In this document: piece by piece, positions 30,200 to 42,600 of the stretch
Layout of the letters: each line of letters opens with the position of its first letter
Position numbering within the stretch: position 1 is the first letter of the stretch
Assembly: GCA_035236585.1 (NCBI GenBank)
Contig: CP141136.1
Span: 54,205,136-54,269,135, forward strand
Length of the DNA stretch: 64,000 nucleotides
DNA from: Warburgia ugandensis
Lineage: Eukaryota; Streptophyta; Magnoliopsida; Canellales; Canellaceae
Direction of reading: 5' to 3'
Made by a program: the position numbers and the translations under genes
Notes under the pieces: generated by a model
The model's input: only the letters and a program-made list of their open reading frames with translations
Database searches by the model: none
Told to the model about the DNA's origin: nothing

Positions 30200-31750
30200 A
30201 GTTGGGAAAGGACAATATTGATGAGAAGACACCAATCAAGATTAGCGCTTGAAGTCATAAGATAATATTGCAATACATGTGTGTTTGCCTGGTCTTAGTG
30301 CCCAAAACTAGGAACCTTAATCATCCAAGCAACCTTCAACTATACCTTGTTTATAGAATTGCAAGCGGGTTGACCAATGTGGCACAACTGATGCTTTACC
30401 ACGTGCAGAGTTTTGCATAAGGAAAGAACAGCAAGCCTGGCTTATGGGATGATTATCACTCACCTTGCAAGTCCATATAGGAAACCTCTTGGAAAAGAAA
30501 AGTGCAAATTGTTCATTGACAACCTTTTCATCAATGATATTTAAATTAGATGCATGGAATTTGATATTGTAAATGGTCAATGGAGACTAAAGATTGGCAC
30601 ACAAACTCATTCTTCACAAGAGTATGTCATGCATGGACAAGATGGAGTTAGTAGTGGTGAAGATAGGATTCATGAAGAAGGTCACAATAAATCACCAAAT
30701 GGATGTTGCTAATGCTGCATATTTGTTTGAATGAGTCACAACTAAAGGGTTGACCATTGACAAGATAAAAGAACCACCATGATCAAGCTCCAATCACAAT
30801 TAATGATAAGGATGCTCTAAAAAATTCTAAAGAACCAAGTAGAGATGGTTTAGAATATGATCAAAGAGAATACTAGTTCATCACTTAATTCTAAGATCAA
30901 AGAGCTACTTGTTGAGAGCAAGGGGATGAAAGTACAGCTAAGGTCCATCAAACAAAACATAACTAACATGGAGCTAGATCATAATGGGAGAAGGAACAAG
31001 TTGGAGGAGTATGTGGGCAAGATCATTCATGCTATGAAGTTCATTGGGAAGTATTTTTTACCACCGAAGTATGTGGTGGAAAGTAGCTTATCATTACTTC
31101 TTAAAGCACCCATACCTCGAGTCAATCAATATCTACTAGCTCATCAACTATGACTTCCCAAGCTTTACTTATTCTTAAGCCAAATGAACCCTTAGAGTTT
31201 CTAACTACAACTTCTTACTTGTGAGGAAAGAAAGATAATAGAAGAAGAAGATGATAGAGGGAAAGGAGAAGAAAACATTTGAAGATAAGAAGAGAAGGAA
31301 AGAGGAAACAATAGAAGACAAGAAAGGGGGGAGGAAATGAGGAAGAAAGTGAAGTAAGACATGTAAACCTTAGCTGCTCAATCGAAAGGAGCAAGAATTT
31401 TCCACCTCTTGTTTCAATGTCTAAAGTTGGAAATTTTGACTTCTCAAGGATTGAAATTCCTTCAACATGCTTAGCCTAATCTCTCGAGTCAAAACTCACA
31501 AACCAATTCAGACACTTAAGTACCAACAAACTTCTCAAATGCACCTAGATATCCTTCACCTTCAAGAAAACCTTCTAACACAAACTTTTCATTTACTAAG
31601 ACTAAGACTTCTTGCAAACCCTCAATTGATTCACTTCAACTAAAGCTCAAATAGTTGATCCTACACTAGCTGCATCCACATTAGGTAAGACTCAACTAGT
31701 TGACCCTCAGCCCAATCTCGATTCTCCACCCTTGCCCAAATAGTTAGTGG
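30200..31750 (+). pseudogene. Env-like (third) ORF, SIRE-like copy 2
   Basis: The nucleotide sequence from 30215 (GATGAGAAGACACCAATCAAG) matches 26334 onward of copy 1. The reading includes a SPYRKPLGKEKCKLFIDN segment near 30465-30520, equivalent to EVPLGKENVKLLKDC of copy 1. The open frame 30857-31153 (98 codons) is coiled-coil-like (KIKELLVESKGMKVQLRSI), and a Lys/Glu-rich stretch and a Pro/Ser-rich stretch follow. Function is unknown to me. Confidence 0.55.
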
Positions 31751-32159
31751 AAAAAGACACAAAAAAACTTGATCTTCTTTTGTTAATGTTTCTTCACTAA
31801 TTGAGATTTTTGCATATTGAACTTTTGATACAATAAGTAGTTCAGATCAATGAAATTCATACTTTGCATCAATAATGAGAATCATTTTTGCTTCTCAATG
31901 CCTTATTAATTTGCTTACTTTAGGTTCTATGCATATACTTAGGTGGAGTTCTTGTTTGTATCTTTTCACTTTGAATTTTTGAAAGGGGGAGCTCAACCTT
32001 GGGGAGCACATGTTATATTTCTTATGGATATCATCATACACATGTTTTCCTTCAACCTTTTTAATATTGGTAAAAAAGGGGAGAAAATTTGTTTGAGAAA
32101 CAAAAATTCACATTACTTTATGTTTTCTCTCAATTATTTTCAAAGGTTTTGTCATCATC
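31751..32159 (+). other. 3' untranslated region of SIRE-like copy 2
   Basis: Purine-rich runs such as GAAAGGGGGAGC near 31980 and AAAAAAGGGGAG near 32072 precede the true tract. Multiple polypurine-like runs before the 3' LTR are usual for SIRE-type elements. Confidence 0.5.
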
Positions 32160-32173
32160 AAAAGGGGAAGAAT
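32160..32173 (+). other. Polypurine tract of SIRE-like copy 2
   Basis: TCATCATC followed by AAAAGGGGAAGAAT is the usual SIRE-type tract. It lies 12 bases before the presumed LTR start, a little further than normal. Confidence 0.6.
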
Positions 32174-33169
32174 TAGGTCAAGTATTGTTGATTTTGATGA
32201 TAAGAAAACCTTCTAGTTGTGCTTCTAACTTAATTTGTGCATACAAAAATCTATGTTAGCAAGGTTAGAAGTAATTGAAGAAAGACTAGGTAAAGAACCA
32301 AGACATAAAAATCAAAATTTCCAAGTTCAAAAGATCTAATTGATTGGAAAATGAAAAGCAATAAACTACTTTGGAAAATTGATAATGAATTGATAATTCC
32401 AGTTGACTGACCTTGGAAGCCCAACAATGATTTTTCTAATGAATTTCATGATCTTGCAAATCTAGTCAATTGGTTTAGAAAATTATTTAGTTAATATGGA
32501 CTAGTTAGACTAAAAAATTCTACGAAGTTCATGACACAATTTAGCTGAGAAGGCAATTTAGCTATCATAGAGGACCTCAACAATTTTAGTGTTCAATGGC
32601 AAAAGTAGTCAATTTTGCTTGAAATCCAATTAGCTCACTAGCAAAAGTGGGCTAGAAATGAAATGCCAAAAATTCCACATGGATTCTAACTGAAAGGGTC
32701 TACTAGCTATTTTGTTAATCCAGTTGACCATTTAAGAAACTCAATCAATGCTTTTAGGGAAGCTACATAATTCTAAATTTAACTGGACTGCAATAACAGA
32801 TAAATTTGGTGCACAATTTTTACCAAGATACTATTTTAGATCTAGCTTAATGATGTCTTGTAGTTGTCTTTGCGCTATGAGAGAACCTTTTTTATTATCC
32901 TTGGAAAAGACATTCAACTGCATACATGAAATGAATTGGGTTTTAGTTCTAGGTTGAAAAAAGTCAATAGGATAACATGAGGAACCATCAACTATTGAAG
33001 GGGAAGCATTGGGAATATCAACATTTTGAATAATCAATAAAAATAAGTAACTATTTCATTGCATAGGTTGTTGAGATGTTAGATTCAAATTTGACATTTG
33101 TTCCCTGATGAGCTCCGTTTATTTTAATAGCTAAAATTTTATCTCCAATAGATCAATTAACCACAACAC

Positions 33170-33177
33170 TATAAATA
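33170..33177 (+). promoter_or_regulatory. TATA box of SIRE-like LTR
   Basis: TATAAATA lies about 1 kb into the LTR, in ACACTATAAATAGGAGACTT. It is a good plant core-promoter match and the best candidate for the U3/R border. No expression evidence can be drawn from sequence. Confidence 0.6.
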
Positions 33178-33357
33178 GGAGACTTGAAAAGTCCTATATA
33201 GACTTTTGGTAGAAACTGAATACTTAGTTCTCAGGCTCTCAAAATTGCACTCAAGTAATTGACTTCAACCTTTCTCTATTCTAATTTTTTGTATTTTATA
33301 TTGTAAAACCATCTCTCTCAAATTTTTGTTAATGAGCTTTATGTTTTGAGAGAGAAA

Positions 33358-33750
33358 TTTCTTCTTCAAACTCCTTTACATTCAAGAGAGGAGTAACTCT
33401 CTTGTTCATGATATTTTTTCTAAAGTTTGTGAGAAGATTGATCATGCTGCAATTTGTTTGTTTGTTGGCACCATGGCGATTGGTGGTGTAAAATCTAGCA
33501 GGGATTTAGTGGAACTCGAAGTATGTTTTACCTTGACAAAGTCAAAATAGGTCATTTCTTCTTCAAACTTCTTTGTATTTGAGAGATTGGTCTAGCTATT
33601 TTGTTCCTGAAAAGTTGTAGAAGTATTTGTAAGAACTGCAAGTTTGCTGCAAGTTTTCAAGTCTTTTATCTTTTATTAGCACAATGTCAACTAGTGGTAA
33701 AATCTCGTAGGGATTTAGTGGAACTCAAGACAAGTGTTACCTTGAGAGAG
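33358..33750 (+). repeat. 197-bp tandem duplication in SIRE-like LTR
   Basis: TTTCTTCTTCAAACTCCTTT at 33358 recurs as TTTCTTCTTCAAACTTCTTT at 33555. Both copies end in a shared AGGGATTTAGTGGAACTC block (33501 and 33709). By eye the copies are about 75% alike, so the doubling is old. Confidence 0.75.
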
Positions 33751-33903
33751 TTGAAATGGGTACCTTAGGTAGCTAGCTGAACCACTACAAAATCTTGTGC
33801 CACATTTTTTATCTTTAAAAATTGTTCTTTTTGTTGAATGGTTTGTGAAAAGTTTGCAAAAACCTTTAAAACTTGATTTGAGACCAATTCTCTCCTCACA
33901 AAC

Positions 33904-33908
33904 CTCAT
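33904..33908. repeat. Target duplication CTCAT of solo LTR 1, left
   Basis: CTCAT precedes the TGTAACATCC terminus. CTCAC follows the other terminus at 37372-37376, a 4/5 match. Confidence 0.75.
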
Positions 33909-34272
33909 TGTAACATCCCAAACTTTTAAATCCCAATTTGAGTAAACTTTGGAGAATGTTAAATTGGGATGAAAAGAATATATTGAATTTCTTATTTTAA
34001 GAGTTTTATAAGTGAAAAACTTAATAGATATCAAGACAAGTATTGAGACTTCATAATTGGATTGTACTTGAAAATAAGATTCCAACAACACTAAGTTTGC
34101 TAAAATAGGAGTTTAGATGGAGGAGATATGAGGATTTATATATGAAGGGGACTTTTGTAAAAACAAGATAGAAAAATAAATAAATGAAAATGCCTTAAAT
34201 AGAGGGGTTTGTATTTGATACGGACACCCCTCCGCACTTAAACCAAACAAACAAATTGTTTGGTTTTCCTCA

Positions 34273-34404
<132 letters not shown>

Positions 34405-36349
34405 AGAAGAAGAGGAAGAAGAAAGAAGAAGAGGAGAGAAACCTTGGAGCTAGAAAAACCTAGCACATTGGTGGGAGCAAAAGAAAAGGGGGGTTTTGGG
34501 TTGCCAGATTTACAGGCCATCACTGGAGACAACGCCGGCTCGAATCATTGATTTGAGCCAATCATTGCATCCAGCATGATGAAATGACCAAAACCCTTAA
34601 GGTTAATGCAAAATCTACAGTGATCTTGACCGATGATCATAGAGCTAAATGGTGCACGGCATGATCAAAGGGTTTCACCAAAAAATGGAGTCAATTTGGC
34701 TCATCCAAGGGTGAAAAATGCACGAAAATACATCCAAGAGGTAATATCTACAAAACCAAATCTCAACTCATGATTTGAGATTTTTAGCAAAATTCGTATT
34801 GTTCATGCTAGATCTAGGTTTTATGGATGATCTAACCGTCCATTTCTTAATCCAAACTTAGGAATAGGTAAAAGCAGCTTGATATAACTTAGATCTAACT
34901 GAGATTGTTGATCTAGACTGGAAAACCAATTGGACAATCTCAACAATTCAATCTATCATTGTTTAAATAATGACTTCTTGATGTTTGATCGATGATCAAA
35001 TACCATAGATGTGTTTTGGGATGTTGAATTAACTAATATAAGGTAGAAATTGAAAGATCTAGATGAAAAATTATCTAACAATCTAAACTGTTCAATTAGA
35101 TAGAAGTGGACTAAGGACCTGACAATGTTTGTTTAGTGATTAGACATTAAGATTGTGTACCCTGACCTTTGTTAAGTAAATATACTCTAAAATTTTATGA
35201 TCAGGGCACTGATTTTCAAAAACCTAATGGATTGTAAGAAATCTAATGGTTCAATATGAATTGTGGGAGTATGTTTAGATGAATAATCTAATGTACAAAT
35301 GGTGAAGGATGCTCAGACATGAAGTCTCCATTTATGATGTAAATGCAACTTCAAAGGAATGCGAAAAGCTAAATTTTATACACTATTTAGGTTTAAGCAT
35401 GGTTTAGATTCTTATATGATTCTATGTTGATATGGAGATTCGGACATTGGATATGCAACATAGTTTTAGGTGTGGTTTGACCAAATTGAAGTTAAGTTTA
35501 AAGCTAAACTGAAAAGGGACAAACTTTTGAAAAATTTGCCAAGGAGGTAGCTAGTTTTAACATTGATATGCTTTGGTGAAATATGAAAACTATTGATAAC
35601 TACTTGGTCATATTTGAAAATGCTTAAGATTTGAAATTATGATATTTCTGTTTTATGTAGTTAGCATATTTGTATTTCATGCAACTTATTCGTTTGGAAT
35701 GCCACGTTGTTTTTACTATTAAATTGAAAACTTATGCACGAAAATATATTTGAAACTACATGAACTTCATGAATTATGAAATGATGAGGAATGCCGAGTC
35801 CTTAAACTCAACCCCTGGCAAGGTTTGCTTTTACATGCCTATATCGTATCATGAGATTTAAATTGCATGATTTCAACAATGCATGGATTTCTATGATTTT
35901 ATCGGTCATATCGGCATGTGATGATGCCTAGTATTATTATATTATGATAGACATATTGGTGTTGGTGGATGCTGTGCTAAGAAGATTTAGGACTGATCAT
36001 CCTCCTTCTGAAATTATATATGCATATTAGATACCTAGCTGAAATAGGACAAATCCAGGTTACGATGATATCATGGGCAAGGTCATAGCTTGAGGCACTG
36101 TGTACACATTGCTCGCATGGTGTGGGGAGTCTATCCGCTTGGTATTGGCGTGATAGCAATGGACTTCATTGGTTATTGTCCATCACACAGAGGGTCCATT
36201 ATTTTCAGGTTCATATGTAGATAGCGCCATGGTGCCAGTGCGAGGCACTCTGATATTTCACATTTATAATGAGTACTCATGACCAATGGTAGGTGGCCAT
36301 ATTTTGAGTGTTTCTACCCTTGTGAGACCTCAAGGAGGTCCTGATGATT

Positions 36350-36376
36350 ATGTGTGTGTGTGTGTGTGTGTGTGTT
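36350..36376 (+). repeat. (GT)13 microsatellite
   Basis: A pure TG/GT run follows GATGATTA inside solo LTR 1. Confidence 0.95.
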
Positions 36377-36745
36377 TATTGAGACACATCGATTATATTG
36401 AAGCATTATATGATTTAAATGCTTTTTATCTATTGATTTTTTATGATGGTTTACTATTCAGTTTGGATGGTTATATTTATGAGATGATGCATACTATGAG
36501 TTGCGGTGATCTTTCATATTTTGTAAAATACTTTGCAAAGGTTATTATTGAAACTGATAATTGAATTGGTTTGGCATGACATTGATTTGTAAATCATGAT
36601 TGAGATTTTAAAGTTCATTATATTACTCATTATGCATCATGTTCTATCAAACTACATAACATGTGATTGCGTGTTCCTTTTTCAATTTAAAATTGCATAA
36701 ACTCATGTTTTCGATGATGAAACCACCTACATAAGCACAAGCTTG

Positions 36746-36779
36746 CTGAGACATTGTAAATTGTTTACAATATCTTAAG
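36746..36779 (+). repeat. Conserved hairpin in solo LTR 1
   Basis: CTGAGACATTGTAAA and TTTACAATATCTTAAG pair at 13 of 15 positions (one G-U), around a 3-base loop. It is preceded by CACAAGCTTG as in the chromovirus LTR. The position is about 600 bp before the LTR end. Confidence 0.65.
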
Positions 36780-37371
36780 TTTGAAGAAATAGAACAGAGA
36801 GAAGGGAGTAGAAGACTATGCTAGAGATCTCAAGAGAAAGATATTAAAGGTATATTAAATAGGTTTGCACGTAGTTGATGATCTTACTAAATAATGGAAT
36901 ACTTTGATTTAATATGACTTTACATTATGGACATGTGGATATGTAAACTAAAGCAATAGTGGTATGGTTGTGACAGGATTGATCCTGATCATGAACTTTT
37001 CTTTTGATTTGGTTATATTTTGAATTTAAAACACAAATGGTCATGTATGTAAATGTGATGAGATGGTGATAGAGTCTCTATTATTATTTTGTTTTATTAT
37101 ATTGTGTCTATTAGGAACCTGCATCGCATGCAAAAAATTGTGCGAGGTCCAAAATACAAAGGAAACTTTGCCGAATTTTTAGTAGAAATGTAGCACTCAT
37201 TTCTCTGAAAATCCCTATTTTTATAAAAGGAAAAATGACACTTGGGATTTTTAAAAGTTTTCTCTTAAAAAATGTTTTTGATGTTTGTTTTCTAAATAGT
37301 TTTCCAAACTTGGGGCCCCATAAATGTAAAAGATTTTGTGAAAAAGTATTAGAAAAACCCATGATGTCACA

Positions 37372-37557
37372 CTCACCCCTTGCCCACCTTGGGACCTGAC
37401 AGTGGCATCCTCCCTAGGATTTGGAAATAAGTACGTTGGTCCAAAATTGCATGTGTACCCTTTAATTACTTCCACTAGATGCTAACATTGTTCCATGTAG
37501 GTGAGTGTTCAAATGTGGATATGATGGTTTTATTGATAGATGTAAAGGTAGAGCTAT
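37372..37557. other. 186-bp segment between two inverted solo LTRs
   Basis: This is old host sequence of the insertion site, starting with the CTCAC target copy and ending with the GCTAT target copy. It could be the continuation of the SIRE LTR region or unrelated; no match to anything else in the window was seen. Confidence 0.6.
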
Positions 37558-37917
37558 TGTGATGACCAGGATTTTTCAACACTTCTTAACAAAACTTTCA
37601 AAAGGTGGGGCCCCAATTTTAAAAACAAAACATAGAAAAACAATTTCAATGAATTTTATTTTAAGAAAAATCTCGAGTATTGACCATCGACTCAAAACTC
37701 AAATAAATTTTTAATTTTTCAAGTAAACTTTTTCAAAAGAATTTTACTTCTTCAAGACCCATCCAGTCAACAACCACATTCCTAACAACATTATAATAAA
37801 GTCTAGTAATACAGATATGCATGTACAGTCCAAGTTGAATTAAAAACATACCTTCAAGTGAGATATCTCAATCATTATTCATTTGACTCCTCACCAGTCA
37901 TGTTTGTCTCTCAATAT

Positions 37918-37950
37918 CTGAGGCATTGTAACAATAATGCAATGCCTCAG
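37918..37950 (-). repeat. Conserved hairpin in solo LTR 2
   Basis: CTGAGGCATTG and CAATGCCTCAG are perfect inverted 11-bp arms around an 11-base loop. It lies about 370 bp from the LTR 3' end on the minus strand, the place that corresponds to the hairpins at 5621 and 36746. Confidence 0.8.
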
Positions 37951-40470
37951 TAAGTACTGCTTGGTAGGGGAATAAGATGCTTATGCAATTCAGAATATAA
38001 TACTTGCTTTCACAATATGATAATCATTTCAATGCACAAAACATTTTGCATCAATAATCAACAATCTACATGATTAACTAGGAAATAATCCAAGACTTTA
38101 GAATAAATTTTTCAAAGCATTTCATATGAATATCATGAATGAATTGAACCATGAAGCATCATATCCAAATCCAAATTAGTATCTCAAATAAACTTTATGA
38201 ATAGATGTAAACATCATAAATAGATCCAGAAATCCCAAATCATGTCCAACCACAATTCAAATCACGAATAAAGATGCTCAATGTACAAACCAGTTAAATG
38301 ATGTTAAGCTCGTAAACTAGTGGATATAGTCATCAGTGGTCACACCCCTACTACTCTGGGCCCATAGTCCTCCAGTCCACACTGTCATATACATAATGGT
38401 CATGAGCTCATACCAGGCATGTCACCATGCCATATAGTCATTAGTGGTCATAGCACACTGATCTCATAAGAAAACTAAGCACACATGCTATCACTCCCTA
38501 GTGATCACAACACTATGCAGAGGAATATAAGGAACTACTATGCTGTAGTGATAACCAACACATGATCTATCGACTGTCACTCCCTGCCAATACCGAAATA
38601 GGAGACTCGTCATCCGTCCGCATGGGTTAGACCAGACTGGTAGTGTGGGTTACCTATGACACCAACCCCTACTAAGTGCCATCTACGAGTAGGTGTCTAT
38701 CATCTAATAATCTCAGAGGGTGGGTAGCCGTCCTTATTACCCTCCTAGCATAGCATCCCCCAGGTAACAAGCTTATTGAAAACAAAATCCTTAGGCCTCC
38801 ATGCCTGGATATAAAACAATAGCATCAGGCTACATGCTTATCTCATATCAATCCACAAAAAATACTATATCATATACGTAGCTGGTATCCCATACTAGAT
38901 CAAGCCTACATGGATTGAACATCAAAATCATGCGGTAGTAAAACATGTCATGCACCATGAAAAACATGCCTTTTCAAATGAATGGAATACATTTAAATCC
39001 ATGGAGCTATAATCATAATATAACAATCCTCCATATACAAAGCCATGTCCTTTTCATTTCATAATTCATGCCATAAATATCTCAAGTATACTGCAACATG
39101 ATAATCACATTTTATAAATACTTTATGCAATTCAAATCTCATGTAGATATCAAAATCACATCATAAGTGCACAAATAGATCATGCAATTTATGAAAATTA
39201 GTATCTTAAATTCCACCTACCTCAGACGAAGAATCACTCATCTGTACTTCTCAAACTAGTATGACTCTAGTCTAGCTCAGTTCGCCTCCGTCTCACTACC
39301 TAAATAAACATCACATCTAGGTCACACTTAGAATCCTAATGATCTAAATTGGATTCTTAATTATAAAGAACATTATGTCTCTATATCTCAATATATGGTA
39401 TTTCAATACAGTGCAATGGCTCCTAGCCATGGGATCTCAAGGTGGGGCCCGCCTCATTCGACTAATAATCCAAATCATGATGATCTAGGCCCGGCTATAA
39501 TCATCAGGGTCCTTTTGTAATTACATTATTGTGCATTCTAAAGCTATTATGCTAAGATCATATCAATTTCAAGAAATTTATTGATAACTCGACCAATTAG
39601 GCACTATTACATGCAATTCATGCATAATCTTATATAATCAAATCAAGAGGTTAGGATGATAATCCTACCTCATGCAGATCCATCTAAGGACATCTAGCTA
39701 TCTGCATCACTAGATTATCAATCGATTACCTTGAATGTGCCCAATCAAAGATGTCCGTACTGATCCGATGACATTTCTCCACCTGATCAATCACAGATCA
39801 AGGAATAAATCAATAACTCTCTTCATTTAATCTCAATAATTCATTTGAACTAGATGGATCATCAAATTCTATCCAATTCACACCAAAATCATCAATTGAT
39901 CTCAGTCATTGATCAAGATCAGCTAAATCATCTTACAAAATCTTAGATCTAGTATACCTCACATGGATCTTGATCTATGCATCATAAGGATTGTGATGGA
40001 TGGTTCAAATCTTAGAATCTCATCTTACGAATCTTCAATCCTACTCGCATCCAAATTGGACTGTCAGATGATCCCCAATCAAAGATCTAACCTTTCCACA
40101 GTGTAGATCACACCAAAATACACTTAATTTGTGATTTTCACAATATTTCACTAAGTCAATAGAGTTGATTGGCAATTGCCAGAGAAGGTGACTGGCACAA
40201 TATCCCCTGGTGGCCTATTTCTCATCAGATCTAAAATTCCTCAAAAGGGATTGTAGATTAAGGTCTCACCTTCACTTTCCTAAAATTTGGTGGCGATCTG
40301 ACATCATTTGATGCAAGAAAATGCAAAAATTGGTTGTTGATCATTGGATTTTTACCACTCGCTAGCGTCATCTTCAACCACTAGATTTTCCCTTGTCACT
40401 TACCCAATCATGGTGATTCTTGAGGCATTTTGATTGTGAGATCATGGAGAATAAAATGACTGCTCAGATC

Positions 40471-41080
40471 ATTGTTCTAAGCTATCATTTTCTTTTGATG
40501 ATGCCTTGAAATTCGATGCTTGAAAACCCATTTTCTTCTCCCCTCATTGGCATTACACGTAGTCGCCAACAACTGCTTCATCCCCCTTTCTCTTCTCTCT
40601 TCTCTCTTCCTCCCTCTCTCTCTCTCTCCCTCTCTCTCTCTCTCTCTCCCTCCTTTCTCTTCTCCCTTTTTCTTCTTTCTTCTTCGTTGGGTTTTGGGTG
40701 ACAATTGGTGATTGTCACCTAACAAAAGGGAAGGGGGTGCCATTATCAAAATGGCACCTTCATTTTATAATCTCCTTTTGATGATGCCTTCATTGTTCTA
40801 AGCTATCATTTTCTTTTGATGATGCCTTGAAATTCGATGCTTGAAAACCCATTTTCTTCTCCCCTCATTGGCATTACATGTAGTTACCAGCAACTGCTTC
40901 TTCCCCCTTTCTCTTCTCTCTTCTCTCTTCCTCCCTCTCTCTCCTTCTCTCTCCCTCCTTTCTCTTCTCCCTCTTTCTTCTTTCTTTTTTGTTGGGTTTT
41001 GGCTAACAATTGGTGATTGTCACCTAACAAAAGGGAAGGGGGGTGCCATTATCAAAATGGCACCTTCATTTTATAATCTC
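40471..41080 (-). repeat. 321-bp tandem duplication in solo LTR 2
   Basis: ATTGTTCTAAGCTATCATTT starts at 40471 and again at 40792. Both copies share TTGAAATTCGATGCTTGAAA, the CT-rich tract, and CACCTAACAAAAGGGAAGGG. They are about 93% alike by eye, with a CT-tract length difference. The many frames here (for example 40520-40711 and 40841-41188) are translations of this tract and not genes. Confidence 0.9.
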
Positions 41081-41344
41081 ATTTTTTTATATATTTATTA
41101 TATGTTTAGAATTTCATATCATTTTCATTCGAACTCTGATTTTAGCAAAATTTGTGTCATTGGAATTGTCTTTCCGAGTACAATCTAAATATCAAGGTTC
41201 TAACACTTGATTTGATGTCCATCAAGTTTCCTACTCATAAAATTCCAAAATTATGACATTTTTCCCATTTTCTTTTTATCCCAATTTAACATCTTTCAAA
41301 ATTCACTAAAATTAGGATTTAAAAATTAGGGATGTTACAACTAT

Positions 41345-42600
41345 ACCCAAGGGCTTCCACCAATAACCTAGTATCAGTTGTCGTGATACCTTTAACCTCG
41401 CTATTGAAGCACCAATTATCCACATTGTTCTCTTTTTAGACTATTGCTATTAGTGGCCCTTTAGGAAATGAGATCTATGTAATGCGTTTTCACATGGCTC
41501 ATCAAAGGAGGGCTAACTATATGCAACAACCTCTTGTTTATGTGAACCTCAAAAAACACAATCGTGTTTGCTTGCTTCACAAGGCCATCTACAATGTCAA
41601 ATAAGCTCCCTGAGCTTAGTACTCCCAATTTAGTAAAATATGGCTATCTCATGGACTTATGGGTAATTTGTGATTCTTATCTATTCTATAGGCATTAATC
41701 TAAAACTATATATTTTTACTATTATATGTTGATGATATTGTTCTTACAAGGGACGATATTAAAGGTGTTTCACAAATTATTACTTTTTTGTCAAATAACT
41801 TTGACATGAGGAGACCAACCTAGGACCATTGCATTATGTTCTTAAAATGGAAGTTAAGAGGTCTAGTTCGACTCTTTCTCTATCCCAAGAAAAATGTACT
41901 TTAGAATTTTTAAAAGTAATTTGATATGGTTGACTACAAACCCTTTTTTGTCTTTGTTTTGGTGGGAACAAATCCCTTGCCTATACATACTAAACTCTAT
42001 ACACTTGATGGTGAGCCACTGTAAGGTAGCATCTGTTATACAAGAATTGTTGACACATGACAATACTTAAACACTGACCAGAACTAATAATAAGTATGCA
42101 GTCAATCATGTATGCCAATTCTTGTACAAGCCAACAAAAACTCATCTATTGGCTATGAAGAGAATCTCAAGATATATAATGATATTATAAGTTTTGGTCT
42201 TCAATTTCACCAATCACCTACTTTAACATTGTAGCTCTATAGTTCTCCTAATGATCGGAGGACAACTTCTAGGAAATGCATCTTTCTGCAATCCAAACTC
42301 ATAATGTGGTCCTTTAAGAAACAATCAATGATGTTAAGATCAAACATGGAAGTTGAATATAGATATGTAGCTTCTACGGCTACTGACCTATCATGTACAA
42401 ACGAAGCATATTAAGGCCGACTACCATTTCGTGTGTGAAAGAGTTACTAAGATCGATTACAAGTCACCTCTCTAACGACCACTGATCAAGTGGCAGACAT
42501 GTTCACTAAAGGCTTTATAGTTAAATGGCTTAGATAGTTTCAAGACAAACTCAAAGTGTTTCACATGTGGAGTTGTAGGGGTTATAAAAGGATGATATCG
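41345..42600 (+). pseudogene. pol: Ale/Retrofit-like copia RT and RNase H relic
   Basis: With frameshifts and stops the order is MQQPLVYVNLKKHNRVCLLH (from about 41520), KAIYNVK, YVDDIVLT-like sequence near 41727 in a shifted frame, DIKGVSQIITFLSNNFDM near 41755, then in RNase H DRRTTSRKCIFLQS near 42256, SNMEVEYRYVASTATDLSC near 42340 and TTTDQVADMFTKGF near 42478. This is the C-terminal half of copia pol; gag, PR and INT are missing upstream, where solo LTR 2 ends. No LTR was recognised. Confidence 0.8.

Larger units (their letters stand above)
32186..33903 (+). repeat. 3' LTR of SIRE-like copy 2 (start clear, end uncertain)
   Basis: It starts TGTTGATTTTGATGATAAG, a terminus typical of SIRE LTRs. 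It holds a TATA box (33170-33177), a doubled block downstream of it (33358-33750), and the phrase GCTGAACCACTACAAAATC near 33775, typical of the R-U5 part of these elements. The end is not seen; a solo LTR interrupts at 33909 and the rest may lie at 37372-37557. Confidence 0.6.
37558..41339 (-). mobile_element. Solo LTR 2 (gypsy, Tekay/Del-related), minus orientation
   Basis: Read on the minus strand it starts TGTAACATCCCTAAT (41339 leftward) and ends TCATCACA at 37558. Flanks are GCTAT (37553-37557) and ACTAT (41340-41344), a 4/5 match. Its middle (about 38580-38770, reverse strand) closely matches the chromovirus LTR core at 5030-5230: GCTAGGAGGG, ACCCACCCT.TGAGATT, GATAGACACCT.CTCGTAGATGG and CACACTACCAGTC. 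This ties both solo LTRs to the Tekay/Del group. It holds a perfect hairpin and a 321-bp tandem duplication. Confidence 0.8.

Noticed and set aside
37398-37412. AGTGGCATCC as a primer-binding site following an LTR end at 37401
   Set aside because: It matches the TGGTATCAGAG consensus poorly, and the LTR end at 37371 gives a target duplication.
40477-41188. Several frames with poly-Ser/Leu on both strands
   Set aside because: They come from the CT-rich tract and its tandem copy in a solo LTR.
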